A stretch of 64,000 nt of DNA from Auanema rhodensis (GCA_964057225.1 OZ059897.1:16368001-16432000); one strand, 5' to 3'; positions 1 to 16,400 are shown, counted from the stretch's first letter. A program made the numbers and translations. The notes: generated by a model from the sequence alone, not told the origin.

Positions 1-1480
1 AATATGTATCAGCATCAGAATAGTAATGATTTACTATATTTTCTTTTCCATTCTCAAATCCAGCACGTGCTCTAGAAAAAATCATTTTGCATCAATATAA
101 GAGTTTATTGAATATCTTACATAACTTCTAACCATAATTCTTCACCATATTTTCGTATCATTAATTGTCGAATACTTTCATGTATAAAACCAAACTGAAA
201 TTTAAGTTTTTTTAGCAAATAAAAAATATATGAAAGAAATATAGAACCTACCATCGTTTAGGAAGCTGAATATATGGCAGCTAACACTACTATTCTAATC
301 CATATTCTAACACGCTATTTGATTTTAAAATTCACAACATATAAATCATTTTACATTATGCAATGTGTGTCTTTATAAATGACTTCTAATAGTAATGTCT
401 TCTACCTCAACATATTAATGCAATATTCGCAAGAAACTGAAAAAAAATGGGTGATAAAGATCAGATGAATTAAGTTAGGACACTTTTCTTCAACCGAAAA
501 TGCTTCGCAATAATTAAATAAATAAAATATTTTAATTATTTTTTGGTATTTGGAAAATCTCACGTATTTAAATTTCACGTGAAATTTCATTTGAGATATG
601 TGTAAATTATGGTGATTACTATATAAGTTATTGCTTAAATATAGATTTAATTTATCTTTTATATTTTTTTCGACTCCTTTACCCATTTCTATTAATATTT
701 CGAATAGAACGATTATGTTCTCTATATAAATAAGACAATTTAATATTTTTTAATTCCATATAACAAAGACTTTAAAAATCTATAGTTCACACATAAACTA
801 TAATTTCTTATGTAAAATAGTTCTTTAATCTCTTGTATTATAAATAATTGATTATTTAAAGTATATATCAGAACAAACTATAAATATTTTTATTATATAC
901 TACAAACCTTTTCACATGTTATATTCATTACCTTCGTTACTTATTAACATTCAACATTCTTCTTCTATATCTATTCAATAGCACTCGTTTAACTGATTTC
1001 GGCCATTTTAATTTGAAAAGAATTCACTAGAAGAAGAAAGAAATTAGTTTCTTAAAATAGATGTGCATATATAGGCTGGATAAACTAACGTGCGAAACCC
1101 GAGATTTATAAGTGATGACGATTCAATTCTCTCTTGCACTATGTCTATCTTTAGTAACTAGCTTGCTCTGTCACATTTTGATAGATATACTCTGTTTGGT
1201 TTATTGATATCTGGCTTCTAACATTTTAGTTTAGGCAATATCCGCAATTTCTCAATAAATATCTTAAGTATTTCAATTTGTCTTTTCTAGTTCAATTACT
1301 AGTTACTTGTTCAATATGTTAAAATATATTTTCCTATATTTTAAGAATCAAATTGCAGAAAGAAGTTTCGGTTTTCCTCTTCTCCATCTATTAACAAAGT
1401 CTTTCAAGCCAATTCAATCAAACGGCGACAGATTTGGATCAACTCTCTGCAGAACTTTTCAACATTCAGTAGTAAAAATC
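1..1480. other. AT-rich region upstream of ldh-1
   Basis: No supportable gene is seen. The open frames here are short and low-complexity. A perfect palindrome centred on CACGTG lies at 570-587. From about 1307 to 1480 the sequence is less AT-rich and is open in frame with the first ATG of ldh-1, so it may be 5' UTR or an N-terminal extension (see findings). The rest is probably promoter and intergenic DNA. Confidence 0.5.
570..587. promoter_or_regulatory. 18-bp perfect palindrome with central E-box
   Basis: The sequence aaatttcacgtgaaattt is its own reverse complement and has CACGTG at its centre. CACGTG is the classical core bound by bHLH and bHLH-ZIP dimers. It lies about 0.9 kb upstream of the first ldh-1 ATG. 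Function is inferred only. Confidence 0.35.
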
Positions 1481-4259
<2,779 letters not shown>

Positions 4260-4496
4260 AAATATTGCATGCTTTTTTTCAAAATATCTTTTACGATAAT
4301 TCCATGCTAATAGTTCTTGTCTTCTAGTATAATACTTAATATTCTGCGTAATAAGTATAGATATCGAGCATTTATAAAAATATGAATAACTATTTTAAAT
4401 AAATTTATAACAAGAACCAATTGTCCTCGTTCTTCAGTATTCAAATAAGCTTTACAACATTGAAAAATGTAATATAAAAAATAATCACTATAATTA

Positions 4497-5011
4497 TTAT
4501 CCGAAAACTCTTCTTCCAAAACCACGGACGGCACCTACGCCTCTCCTGCCAGCCCTTCTAGCTCCACCGGACAATCTTCTACCTGCTCTCCTTGCAGCTC
4601 CTGCTCCTCTTCTTCCAGCTCTTCTTGCAGCTCCAAAAGCTCTTCTGCCACCTCTTCTTGCAGCTCCAAAAGCTCTTCTTCCAGCTCTTCTTGCAGCTCC
4701 AAAAGCTCTTCTAACAGCTCTTCTTGCCACCCTATGTGTCTCCCCAAATCCTTGATCATCAAAACTATCGGCAATATCAAGCAAATCGCTCTCCCCTTGT
4801 CTGGTCATGCCAAAAGCCCTCTTTTCACGATAACCTATTGCCCTATCTCTACAATAAGCAAAATAAGTTAATATTTTTCCTAACTGTTGAAAACATTAAT
4901 TTATGTTACTTACTCATGATTGTGATTATCGGAAGTTTCTCCTAATGGCATGGCATGAGAATATATTAGAAAGCTTAGCAAGGCACACGGAATAAAAATA
5001 TTCAAGTGCAT
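4497..5011 (-). CDS. Secreted Arg/Ala/Gly 11-residue-repeat precursor
   Basis: Not a family I recognise. Two exons: 5011-4914 and 4848-4497, joined across a 65-nt GTAAGT...TTGTAG intron; 149 residues. Residues 1-20 form a signal peptide (basic-free start, hydrophobic core, AxA-like YSHA end). Then comes a His/Asp/Glu-rich spacer, a Lys-Arg site (REKRAFG), an acidic stretch around residues 45-65, and seven tandem copies of an 11-residue unit close to ARRAGRRAFGA, ending RRVFG at the stop. Paired arginines recur every 4-7 residues, so proprotein convertases could cut it, or the whole tail could act as a very cationic secreted peptide. Synonymous third-base differences among repeats and conserved Arg pairs in the diverged copies support this frame. 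It is convergent with ldh-1, whose stop lies 237 bp away. Neuropeptide-like, antimicrobial or secreted nucleic-acid/host-binding roles are possible; none is shown. Confidence 0.7.
4509..4741 (-). repeat. Tandem 33-bp repeat inside the Arg-rich gene
   Basis: About seven tandem copies of a 33-bp unit encode the 11-residue repeat. The copies nearest the 5' side of the gene are almost identical. Those near the stop have diverged but keep the Arg-Arg codons. The array is open in a second frame as well, where it reads as a Leu/Glu hendecad (EELLELQEELE). Confidence 0.8.
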
Positions 5012-6513
5012 GATTCAAGATATCCAGCGAATACAAGAGTACTGACTGACCAATAAATATAAGTTAATAATACCATCGTCTTTCATTCCTTATATATTAT
5101 TTAGTAGAGTAAATAGGGAAACAGTAATAGGTCAACAGTACTGCAACGAAGTATCTAGAACAGCTCTTTCCCGAATACGTTGATGTAAATGGTACATTTA
5201 TTCATATTAAGTACAATGACTTGAAAACAGATGCAGGATTGCTGATTAAACTTCTACAGTTGCCTAAAGTGAAAAGTTTAAGTAATTAGAATCACGCTAT
5301 AACATTAGATCATAGTAAGTTCCAATTTTAAAATATTTATTTGCAATTTCAATCAACCCAAAAAGAACATGTGAGCAAAACAGGTATACCTTGACTGCTA
5401 AACGAAGTAACAATTACCGGATCACAACGTAATTCTAAAAAAAATACAACAGGCACTGGTAATAAAAAAAGATTCTGTCATTAAGAAAAGAGAAGGAAAA
5501 CGGTGAGAAGCTAGCTAAAACTTTGTTGAATAACTCTGTTATGCTCACTTATCTTAGTGTTATTATTTGAAAATTCTTCAAAAGTGTGACAGACATTTTA
5601 TCAACATGCGACTTTATAAAGGAATAGAAAGAACTTGAGATCAAAATGCTGTACACTAAACTTAGCGTTCAATATTGTTTTTAGACTGGTGCTCATTCTT
5701 TGTTCTCATGAAATTGTCAAAGGATTCCTTATTCATTTTTGTAAAGTTTTCATCTTTCACCTTCAAAAGGTGAATTCATTAAGATAATAGAAACTATTAT
5801 TGAAAATACCATTTCATTCGCTTCTCGAATTGTCAAACTACTCACAACAAGATCAAAAGAATTAAGACTTGAGTTTATTATCAACATTTGAGGTTCGGCT
5901 GAATCATGCGCGTAGAAAGTGTCAAGAAATTTAAGTATAGACTAAATTAAAACAGTAATTTCTCAAAAATCATCATATAAATTACCTCCGCCGATTTCCT
6001 ACCATTAGTTATTTTTGTATTATTTCTTTCCATATTTCGTACATCACGAGAACTCATGATCGACCGGTATTTGACAAAGAGAAGCAAGAAATAAATGCAA
6101 CGCTCTAAGCCCCTCATTGTTTTTATCAAGTTCTACTTTAACATGATTTTAAATAAATTATAATATTTCTAAATCGAGCATTATCGAAATACAATCAAGT
6201 ACTAGCGAGCCATCCCGTTGAACAAAGGTTCTGTTAAATGGCGGGACGTTCAAACACACCACTCCCGCGCTGCGCATCAGCTCATTCACAACTGTGATAC
6301 GCAGACTGCATATAGAACATACATGTTCTCTGTTTAGGCTAACGTTATACCTTTTTCAAACAATTTTATAATGTACTATTTATGATTAAATGTTTTAAGG
6401 GTTTTTTTTAATATTTTAGGTTTTTCGTATATCGTAAACAGTTTAGCATATGTTGCTTATTGTTGTAAACTGTTTTATTTATATAGATTTGTATTTTAGG
6501 GTAACCAGTTAAA
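5012..6513. other. Intergenic region upstream of eIF5A and of the repeat precursor
   Basis: This 1.5-kb spacer should hold the promoters of two divergent genes. A less AT-rich patch at about 6200-6320, containing GCGGGACG and CCCGCGCTGCGC, is the likely core promoter of eIF5A. An AG at 6499 (tattttag) just before the eIF5A ATG looks like an acceptor, cis or trans. No gene is supported in between. Confidence 0.5.
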
Positions 6514-7142
6514 ATGGCGGATGAACATCACGATGATGATCAGTTCCACACCGGAGAGTCTGGAGCTGCCGCTACTTTCCCCAAGCAATGCTCTGCTCTT
6601 CGTAAGAACGAGCATGTTATGATCAAGGGACGCCCATGCAAGGTTTTTAGATATTCTATTTTAAATACTCTAATTATGTTATATTGCAGATTGTTGAAAT
6701 GAGTACTTCCAAGACAGGAAAGCACGGTCACGCTAAGGTTCACTTGGTTGCTCTTGACATCTTCACCAACAAGAAACTTGAAGATATCTGCCCATCCACC
6801 CATAACATGGATGTTCCAGTAGTAAAGCGTCGCGAGTATTTGGTTCGTTTTGACATATTTTTTAGCATTTTTTATTTTACATTTTTAGCTCATGTCCATC
6901 GAAGAAGACGGTTTCTGCAGTCTTATGGATCCCGAAACCTGCGATACTAAGGATGACCTTAAGATCCCAGACGGAGGAGATCTTGGAAACCAAATCAGAG
7001 AGGCCCTTAACAAGGACGAGGGATCTGTCTTGGTATAATATAGATATAAGCAATAATATAATTGTCTTTTTTCTAGCTCACAGTTGTTTCTGCTTGCGGA
7101 GAAGAAGCTATTCTCGCATTTAAGATTTCTACCAAGGACTAA
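6514..7142 (+). CDS. eIF5A: Translation elongation factor eIF5A
   Basis: eIF5A binds the ribosomal E site and relieves stalling during elongation and termination. Its activity requires hypusine. Exons 6514-6642, 6690-6842, 6889-7032 and 7077-7142 give 163 residues, typical of eukaryotic eIF5A. The hypusination loop [12 protein letters not shown] is intact, with the modified Lys at residue 54 (TGK-HGHAK). The acidic N-terminus, the THNMDVP segment and the C-terminal OB-fold are all recognisable. Introns are 44-47 nt. C. elegans has two paralogues (iff-1, iff-2) and I cannot tell which one this matches. An acceptor-like TTTTAG 14 nt upstream of the ATG suggests trans-splicing or a 5' UTR intron. 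Exonic GC is clearly above its surroundings, as expected for a highly expressed gene. Confidence 0.97.
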
Positions 7143-8268
7143 ATTTGTCTACCAAGCAGTTGGCGAAAATTGTTGCTTGTTGAAAGTAAATCATGTTTTC
7201 ATTTTTTTCTTCAAAATAAACATTATCATAAACATACAAAATAGGTATTTAAGACAATGGAGGGGTATCTTATTGATTTTATAATTTATTTTTTTTTGCT
7301 GGGGGTAATTCAGAAAGATACGGTCAACTGATAACGATTGAACTAAAGCTTGAAAACAATTTCGGTGGGAGCGTTTTGTTTGATTATTCACCTGTGCAGT
7401 GTATTTATTGGTAAACTTTCTGGGAGTTCTGCTCCCGATTAAGGGTAATGTGATTTTCGTTTAGAATGGACTATTATCGTGTTCTTTTAAGAGGTTGTAT
7501 TAGGGATTCATGCCGAGCGATCCAATTGTATCACGGAAATTATTGAGCACAAGAGTTTGTGTCAGCTCGTTAACATGCTCTGTGGGATGGAAAGAAAGGG
7601 GGAAGAAGAGAAGAGTACAGCGCATTCTCTTTGAGACCATACATCAAGTAGCTATGCGATTGAGTATTCTGTCTCGATTCTAAATCTTCAGTCGCAGTTT
7701 TAAATCTGAGTTAGTAACGTTAACATATCATATGATGGATTTCGTCAGTCATAAAAGGTTTTCATGCTAAGTTTAGCTTTTTGGCTTCGTTAAGTTGTCA
7801 CCGTGTTGCAATTTCTCTTAATTACTTATAAGTCACCAGATTTTCTTCGTCATCTAGCCGTTTAAGCAATTTTATTGCGGGAATTAGTTAAGATTTTCGA
7901 CAGCTTTAAACTAGTTCTGCTAGTTCGGCTATTGACCTTCTTGGTACATTTCAATTTTTGCTCTGTAACCTGTTGATATTTCTATTGACCCTTTCAAGTG
8001 TTTATAGAATAGGTCTTGTATAGTTTCTGTGCATACTTAGCTTGATCATCTTCATAGTTGAAATACGCAAAACAGGATATGGGAGCTTGCATTTCTCTTG
8101 TCTTTCTTATTTTAGAGATGTTTTTTTCCTTTACATGTCGTTTTTGAGAAGTTATCTATATTAAATATACGAAATTAACCTGTTGTTTTTATGCTTTTCT
8201 ATTCTTTAAATTTTTTTATCTTGTACAGGTTTGTATAATAAAGGCTTTTATTAGATTGGTTCATAATT
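7143..8268. other. Spacer downstream of eIF5A
   Basis: About 1.1 kb with the eIF5A 3' end and then moderately AT-rich DNA. No exon with splice sites and a family match was found. The right end carries the short coding-like exon assigned tentatively to the globin gene. Confidence 0.4.
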
Positions 8269-11200
8269 ATGGTATCTAAACAGAGACTTAGTCTACGGAC
8301 CCCACGCGAAGCCAAGGGTAAGTATTTTTGTTTATTTTTTTAAAATCAATTTCTTTCAATTTTATTCGCATATTTTGACCAATTTTCCGAATTTCATCGG
8401 ACTACTGTAATTGAAAACTTCTTTTCTTAATTTATCTTCTCCAGCTCATTGTATACTTCTAAAATTAACACATGTCTTCTTCTCGCAGAATACAAAATAG
8501 AAACACAACTTCTTCAAGTATGTTTCAAAAACTTTCCTAAAAAATTGTTGAGAGACTCTGACTTCCGCATGGAATCATGGTGTCAACTACATGAATGCCT
8601 TGAAATTCAGGACGAAAATCACAATTTGATTTCTTGGTCCGGCCGTTGGTCATAGTAAAAAGATCCATCTATTTCTGAATGTCTTCGTAGTCAAATATAA
8701 TTTTCGGACTTAGATCCCGTTTAATCTTCTTTCGTTTCAAACCATTCCCTCTTTTTTTTAATTTCTTAAACATCAAACATTTTTCACAAAACTGATGTAG
8801 GTCTTGATCATTTTCTGATGTTATCTAAACATTATTTCATATAGTTTATTAAGTTACTCAACTATTTTTGATTTTTGAAGTTGATCGTTTTTAACATTGT
8901 AATGTTTTCTATCGGCCAAAAATTTGAAATAGACTAGCTTTTCAATAAACTTCTCGTTTTGCAACACTGTTCTCCAATATATTCCCTCAATTATGTTATG
9001 TTGTGAGTGACATTTCCATTTTTTTGGTGTATATATATAACATAATGATCTCAAAGTTGAAAGCTCAAGCTCTTATAATGTTCATCAGTTTACGAGAGTA
9101 CTACCTCTCACTCCCAGAGAGAATAAAACATCAAAAACTCTGGATTTGAATGTATCGCAGTTTGTCAACTTTAAACGTTCATAAATGCCACAAAATTGCG
9201 ATATCCTCAGAGCTCGAATCTTCTCCAATAGAGAAGAAGAGAAAAGACGAAAATCTCTGTAATTGCTTGTCGTGATTTTCTTCGAATAGCTATAGACATT
9301 GTTAAAAACGTTTTCTTGCTTTATTGAAGTGAAAAAGTTTTTCTTATCTTATTGATGAGTTTTAATTTTCTAATTGTTTTTGTATGTAAAAATCATTGAC
9401 TTTAGAATATATAACAGAAATATATATATATTCCATATTTATTCATTCAAAAATATATTTTTGTTATCTCAAATAAAACAAAAGATATTTCTTATCCCAA
9501 TTTTTTTTTCAAATTATTACTATATTATTACAAATATACCTCCCTTTTTCTTATAATTATATGAATTTCCTGAAGAGTTGGATAAAAATAATTTCTATAA
9601 CTTGCTCTTATAATTTATTTTCATCTGAATCTTTGAGAACAAACCTAATACTTTATGCTGTCTTCGAAGTTTAGAATTTTCAATTTTTCAAAGTTCTCAG
9701 CTCATTTGTCTTTCGCTTGATTCGTAACTTAAACTAGGAAGTTGTGTCAACTTGCAAAAAGAATTATCCAATTAAAGATGTGATAAACGTTTTCTTTAGA
9801 TGTACATATAAATAGAAAAATTCTTCTATAAATAGCTGAATGCCCTCCTTTATGATGAGCATGAATGCTACTCCAAAAGACTATATAATCGTTACCTCGA
9901 TATTCGGCATATTTTTGTTTACGGCCTACTTCTCTTCTCTAAAGGCCTTGAAACGGAGAGGAGGAGTAGACAAAAACCGACCTGACAACTAGTCTGGTGC
10001 TCATTCTGGTACTTATTCTGATGCATATACTTGCAAAGCTCAGTAACAGGTAATAGAATGGAGCATAATTTGTGATTTTCATCTGTTCAAGTTCATATAC
10101 CAAATTATTGTTCAATATAGTTGTTGGAAGTTTCCAATTGTATTCATAGATAGTTATCACTAATTGTTAAAGTTGCCTTTTCACCACGGAAATACTTACT
10201 AAATTGATGTTCGATTTTTGGTCATTTTCATGTTTCAGAGGATCGGTTTTCTAGATATATCTAAATTGATCTGTAGATTTAAGAAAGAAGAAGCTATCTT
10301 AGAGTGGATAGGTCATGTAATCCAGCTCTTCTGCTCTTCTTCTGCTCCTTCTTTTATTTTTATTTTTATTCTTCTCCTTTTTCGTCTTTTTTTCTTCTTT
10401 ATTCCATTCTTCCCTCTCTCAAATGCAAGATTTTTTACTCACAAAGATTATCGTGATTTTGGTCTTCACCACCAACCATTTTCACTCCTTTTTTTCAAAA
10501 TGTTTTTTCTTAATTAATTTAATTTTGAGAATATAAAGAGAAAAAATAAATTGATCATTTCTTTCTCTGTTTCTTTATTGTCAAAATACCTCCCAGTTCG
10601 TTTCTTTCTTGTGAAGGTTTTCTAGTTAGGTGCGCTGGGTCTAAACTAGTATTGTGTTCTTACCTTTTTCTTTTTTTTTCGTTTAAAGTCAAACCTAAAT
10701 AGTCTATATAAATCTTAATCCTTTTTGTATCAATAAGAATTTTATTTTATTTCACGGAATCTAAGTTTATTCCAAAAATTAAAAAAGTTTTAGTCAAATT
10801 TGGAAAAGTTTCTATGCACTTACTATGCACGCATTCAGTCCCAGTTGTCTAAAAGTGGTCAAGCAATGTTTTTTTCACAATCTTTCTCTGCTTATGCAGA
10901 TTTGAGGTTGAACCCTGATATTTAAAATATTGATTTATTCATCTGTTCTAAATTATTGGTGAATGTACTTACATGTTCTTTCTTATCCCTCAGTACCTTT
11001 CTATTCATCAGAATTCTCTTTATATCTCCGTCCCTCTCTCTAACAGCATCTCTCATTTTCCTTAACTTGTTCTCCAAACTTTTTCGTATTTTTTCGTTGT
11101 CATCTCTTTTCTACAGCTTCCGTCGCCCTTGTTGTCTCTCCTTCCCTTATACAACATTCTTATCCTCTCCAACGTTTTACTCCGTAAATTGGACTCTGCA

Positions 11201-13420
11201 AATGCTTAGAAGATGAAGGTTGATTTCTTTGCATCCTTCTATTTTATTTATGCATATCTTTTTATTACCAAAGAAAACCTTTTTTTCTTCTCCCAGCTGT
11301 TTTTCCTTATTCCGGTTATTTATCTAATGTCTGAATATAATTTTTTTGTATGTTTTCTTTTAGTAAATCCGATCTTTTCCCTATTTTTTGTAACTTCTGT
11401 TAAGTCGTTTTCACTCTTTTTTGCTTTTCCTTATTTTACATTCTACCAATACATTTTTTGGAATAAGCAACAAAAGGAGACAAAATGGCAAAATAAAACA
11501 ATACAATTTGAATGATACTTCGTCTTTAGACTAATAAACAAAACCATTAAACAGTATTCCTTTATTGCAATTTCGTGTCTTCTTTATTTTCATTCATTCC
11601 ATTTTTTGCTTTTTCCTTCTTATCTTCTTTCTTTACAATAACCTAATCTTCAAAGAAACGCTTATTGTGATTCATCTCAGAATCCTTAAAATTTCAAAAA
11701 TCGTTTATTCTTAAAGTCACGAGTGTAAGCAACATCCAATATTGGTTTCATATTTTGTTTTGATTGCTATTCAATACAAAATCCTTTTTTTCTTTATACA
11801 TGGTTCATTTCCTTTTCCGTTATGTTTTTTTCCACATAAGACACACATTTATTTTTCAGTTCATATATCTAAAGGCAGAGTAAGAATGAGAAGAGATATA
11901 CAGATAGATAGCAAAACGAAGTATAGGGTATGAGAGTGAGATTGAGAGGAACAAAAAAAGTTATATAAGAAGAATAAAAAATATTACAAAATCTCCAAAA
12001 AATTGGGAAATAATATTTCAAAGTCATTTGAGTTTTTTTATGTCACAATTAATAACTTTAGTCAACAAATGGAAATACAAATATATCTAAGAAAAATGGG
12101 TATTGCTTCTAAAGAAACCGAAATTTACATTTATAATATGTCTGTTTGGGATCTTTTTGTCTTTCCAACTCTTTGAATTCAACTTCATGTCATTTGGGAT
12201 CTTCAGATGACGTCATGCTACGTGGATGTTACTCGAGAGAATTATAATCTCCTCGAATTCCATGTACTTTCCAATTGGTATTAGAATGAGTTGCTTCCTA
12301 GATAATGTGTCAAGAAAGTACAAAAAAAATGTGAAAAGACAAGTTGAAGACAATATTTTTGAATAGATCCATTCATGAAAATAATAATAAATTTTAAATA
12401 ACATTAAGCGGAAGAAACTTTAAACGCGTTCATGGAGATTAATACTAGAACACAAAGACTTTCAGTAATTTTCGACCTTTCCTCGGATTTGAATGAAAAG
12501 CTTCAGAACAACATAAATTTGTTTTGTTAATTTATACTTGATCTACTATAATAGTAAAACATGAATATTTTGAAAGAGATACGATAAAAATATGTGTGAC
12601 TGAAAGTAACGAATGAGTAAGAAACCACTTCGTACGCTCATAAATTGTCAGTAGAATAGCCAACGCTTTCTGAATCTCAAACTTCTAGTCTCATTCACAA
12701 CTATCGCCAGTTTCATCTCTTATTTTGAATCAAAGAAGTTTTCTGTTACTCTTGTTTGTTTTTTTTTAAATTTTCTCTGATTTCAGGAGACATTTCTTTG
12801 TTTTTTCTTATGTACTATTAGCTCATGATGTCTTCGTCATGATCATCATACCCTTTCTCTTCACATGTTATTCCATCCCTTTCTTTTACTTTTTCAGTAT
12901 ATATTTCTTATTTTTTTCTCTTATTCTATCGTTCTCTCCTTATTTTTTTGAATATTGAACTAACTAAATAGAATATCGGATTGTCAGTTTCCTTTAATAG
13001 TGTGTAATTGAGAATGCTGTATGTATTTTCTACATTCAATAAATAGTATGATAGACCCTGCAGACTAAAAAGATTAGACCACCATTTATTCTGAAATGAT
13101 TGGACAAACCTTCTCTGATCGAAAGCGAGGAAGATTGAATGAAAGTAGTGTTTAAGTCGGATAAAAAGAAAATTTAAGACGGATTGATCATATCATGAGT
13201 AGTCATTACATATTCGTTATGATAAAACAAAATATATTATATATTATTATAAATTTTATAACATTAAATGTAATATTTAGAAATTAAAAAAATTTAATGA
13301 ATTAAAAATAAATTAATGAAATAGTTTCAAAATATAATTCATATATTATTCCATTTGTTCTATTCTTAGAAATAATTTTTTATGAATCGTATAACATGAA
13401 CAATAAACGAAAGCTGAAAA

Positions 13421-13451
<31 letters not shown>

Positions 13452-16400
13452 TTGGAAATATTTTTGTTCACCTTTACTAAATTTTGCAACATTAAGAATT
13501 TATGTTTAGTACACCACGATATCTGGATATGAATGTTGTTGAGCTAAAAATCATAAATATGCAAATTGAACTTTTGAATTGCACGTAAATGACATCACGT
13601 CAGTCTGATTTCATTTTTATTTTAAAATGATGTCCATCCCGGTTGATTTTTAATTTTTTAATTTCAAAATTTACATACTTTTCCTTGTAATATGTGTATG
13701 TACATATAAATGTATGTATACATATGTATATGTATGTATCTTTAAAGTATCACAGATCAGCATTCATCGTACTTAGCTTTTTTTTTTCTGAAAAGAAAAA
13801 AAAAGATTTTCAGGTGAAGACCAAAACGAAATTCAATTTCTGGGTCTTCTGGGTCAGTTGTGTCTCGATAATCTTGTAGTCCCTTTTATATCTTTTTTTT
13901 CTCTCTGTAATTTTTTGATATATCTGTGATATTCGAAAATAAAAAAGAAAATTGCTCAATGTTAATCTGATATAATAGAACAATTCTATTAGAATCGTTA
14001 CAGGTCCGATGTTGTCACTGTCAGTGCCGAGAAGTTCAAGATCACTAAGTCCCGCCCCGACTAGGGTGTCTACTTCCATCAAATCGTCAGCTTCTTCGAG
14101 CCTGAGTACTGTTGATTCCACACGATCATCATCGTCTGATACCCGAGGTATATATAAATATATTTTTTTGTCTTTTCTTATTTAGAATCGAAAAATAATT
14201 AATAGAAAGAATAGATTATTTCATTCTTACGATTATCAAATATTCATTAACATAGTGTTTTTAAAAAAATATATTGTTCAGGTATATAAAACAATACTTT
14301 CATTTTCCCAATTTTTACTAAACGAAAATTGAAAATTTTAAAATTCATATGAATTAAATGTTATAACTAATACTCAAATAACTTTTTTTTCATATTGAAT
14401 ATAAATTAAGTGTTTAAACTTTAAACTTACTATTATAATCAGCATTTACTTTATAGTTGTATCTTTGATATGACTTTTGTTGAAATGCTAAAAACAATTG
14501 ATCAAAGCCAAAACTAAGAAATTATCAAACCAAAGAGGAATGTTCGCCAAATGACACAAAAATAGACAATTCATGTTTTTGGCACAGCAGAAGCTTTTGC
14601 GAAAATAACCTACTGAAGCTATTATTTTTAGGAATAATCTAACTTCTCTAGTCAACCGTATCAAGTTTCAAAATAAAATTATTTCTTAGAAGGAAATCAT
14701 ATTACTTTTCTTTATTCCCGCTAATATAAGGTAGGAATGATGGAATGTTAATTAATTCTGAAGACAAAATGGAAATATGATTTTCAATCTTATAACATCT
14801 AAGTATAGCTCAAACGAAATATTCGGCCTTTTCCCAAGACTTTTTTTGTGAATTAAATTTTTAACTAATCAGTTGATAATCAATATTAGAAGAATTATTG
14901 TAGGAGTTAAAGATTTGAATTGAAATCGCCTTTAAAGATTTCCGGACAAAAAGAGATGTCGTCGAATATATCTTTCACATACGTCATTTACCACATACAT
15001 CAACAATATCGGAATTAATTGTATTGCTTTGAAGTGAAAATTACAAGTAATACATCATATTTCCATTAAATATTTTCATCTCTTCTTCATTTAAATTTAA
15101 GAATCATCTTTGTTTACTTGTTTATAATACTATGATGTCATTGTATTTGATAATACTAAGAAAAGACCAGCTGGTTTTTCAATTGAACGAAAATATCATA
15201 TATTATAAGAATTCCTGAGATCAACAAGTGTACAGCTCAAATTCAAAGTAAACTATATATGTGGATGATTCTTTTTAATTTTTTACATTTGTTTAACATT
15301 ATATTTAAAATATTCCAATCCCGTTATTAGCAAATTTTCGCGATTTTCAATAATATGATAGATCAAAGCAATTAGCAAAGATTTGATATAAAACCTGTGA
15401 TTTTGCTTTCAGTATGCTATATCTTTCATCTTCCCTCTAACATAGACAACATTAACTTTTGGCTGTTTTTTTTTGTTAAATAACGAACATAGTAGTTGTC
15501 GTTTATCAACTTCCTGAGAAGTTTTGAGTCTCTGTTTTCAAGAGGATTTTTCTGCCATAACTCAATGTAAAAAAGTCTTTTGTCCTGACACGAATATTTT
15601 GTTATATTAAAGACATATAAGGATTCTGCTCAAACAACTTTTTTTATTTTTATGATTTTAAGAGGAACAATACTTTCAAAAGTCGTTTTACACATCTATA
15701 ATCTAACTAATAGTAAAACATGTCAATTAAGTCTTTGAACTTTTTTTTTTGACAGTCCTTAAATTCGCATATGTATGTATGTCCTAAAGCATAGAAATCT
15801 TTTTCTTTTTTTTGCTAAAAGTAAGAATAAATAGATGAATATGATGAGATATTATGATTTTCTGCAAATACCCATAATGAGGTTTTTCATTTTCTTGCCT
15901 GCTTAACTCATCTATTCATTTCGTTGTCAAAAGCATGAGTTAAGACTTGAGCCAAGTAAAATAACAATTGGAAATCTTGCTAATGTTTCGATGTCCTTTA
16001 CTAATCGTTACACGTCAATTTTGTGCTTTTCGGGACATGTATGCACTCTGTCTATGTATGTTTCAGTGTTTATCTTATATACTATTCCATTCCAAGTCAT
16101 GTTAAATAGATGATGATGTTGATAGTATTGTTCCTTCAGAATCATGGAACATTTTTTTCTCTTTCAAGTTAAGTAGATTCTTTCTCTTCTTTTTGGTCTT
16201 ATTTTCGCTCAATACTTCATAGAGTCATCCATACATTTGAATATAAGTATCTATGTATGTCATTCGCTATAAACGACGTATAAACTTCTTTAGCTTTTCA
16301 AAACTTTTCTTCAGAAAGATATAACAAGAAAATAAAGATTATTTTTGGAAACAGCATGAGATAGGCATACGAGTGACAGCAAATAAGAAAGAAGCATGAC

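Noticed and set aside
402-686. Minus-strand open frame of 94 codons
   Set aside because: Composition follows the local AT-rich DNA, there are no domain, signal or splice features, and no neighbouring exon fits.
8449-8655. 68-codon open frame near the distal globin exon
   Set aside because: No splice partner in phase with the upstream exon and no recognisable domain; I could not distinguish it from chance.
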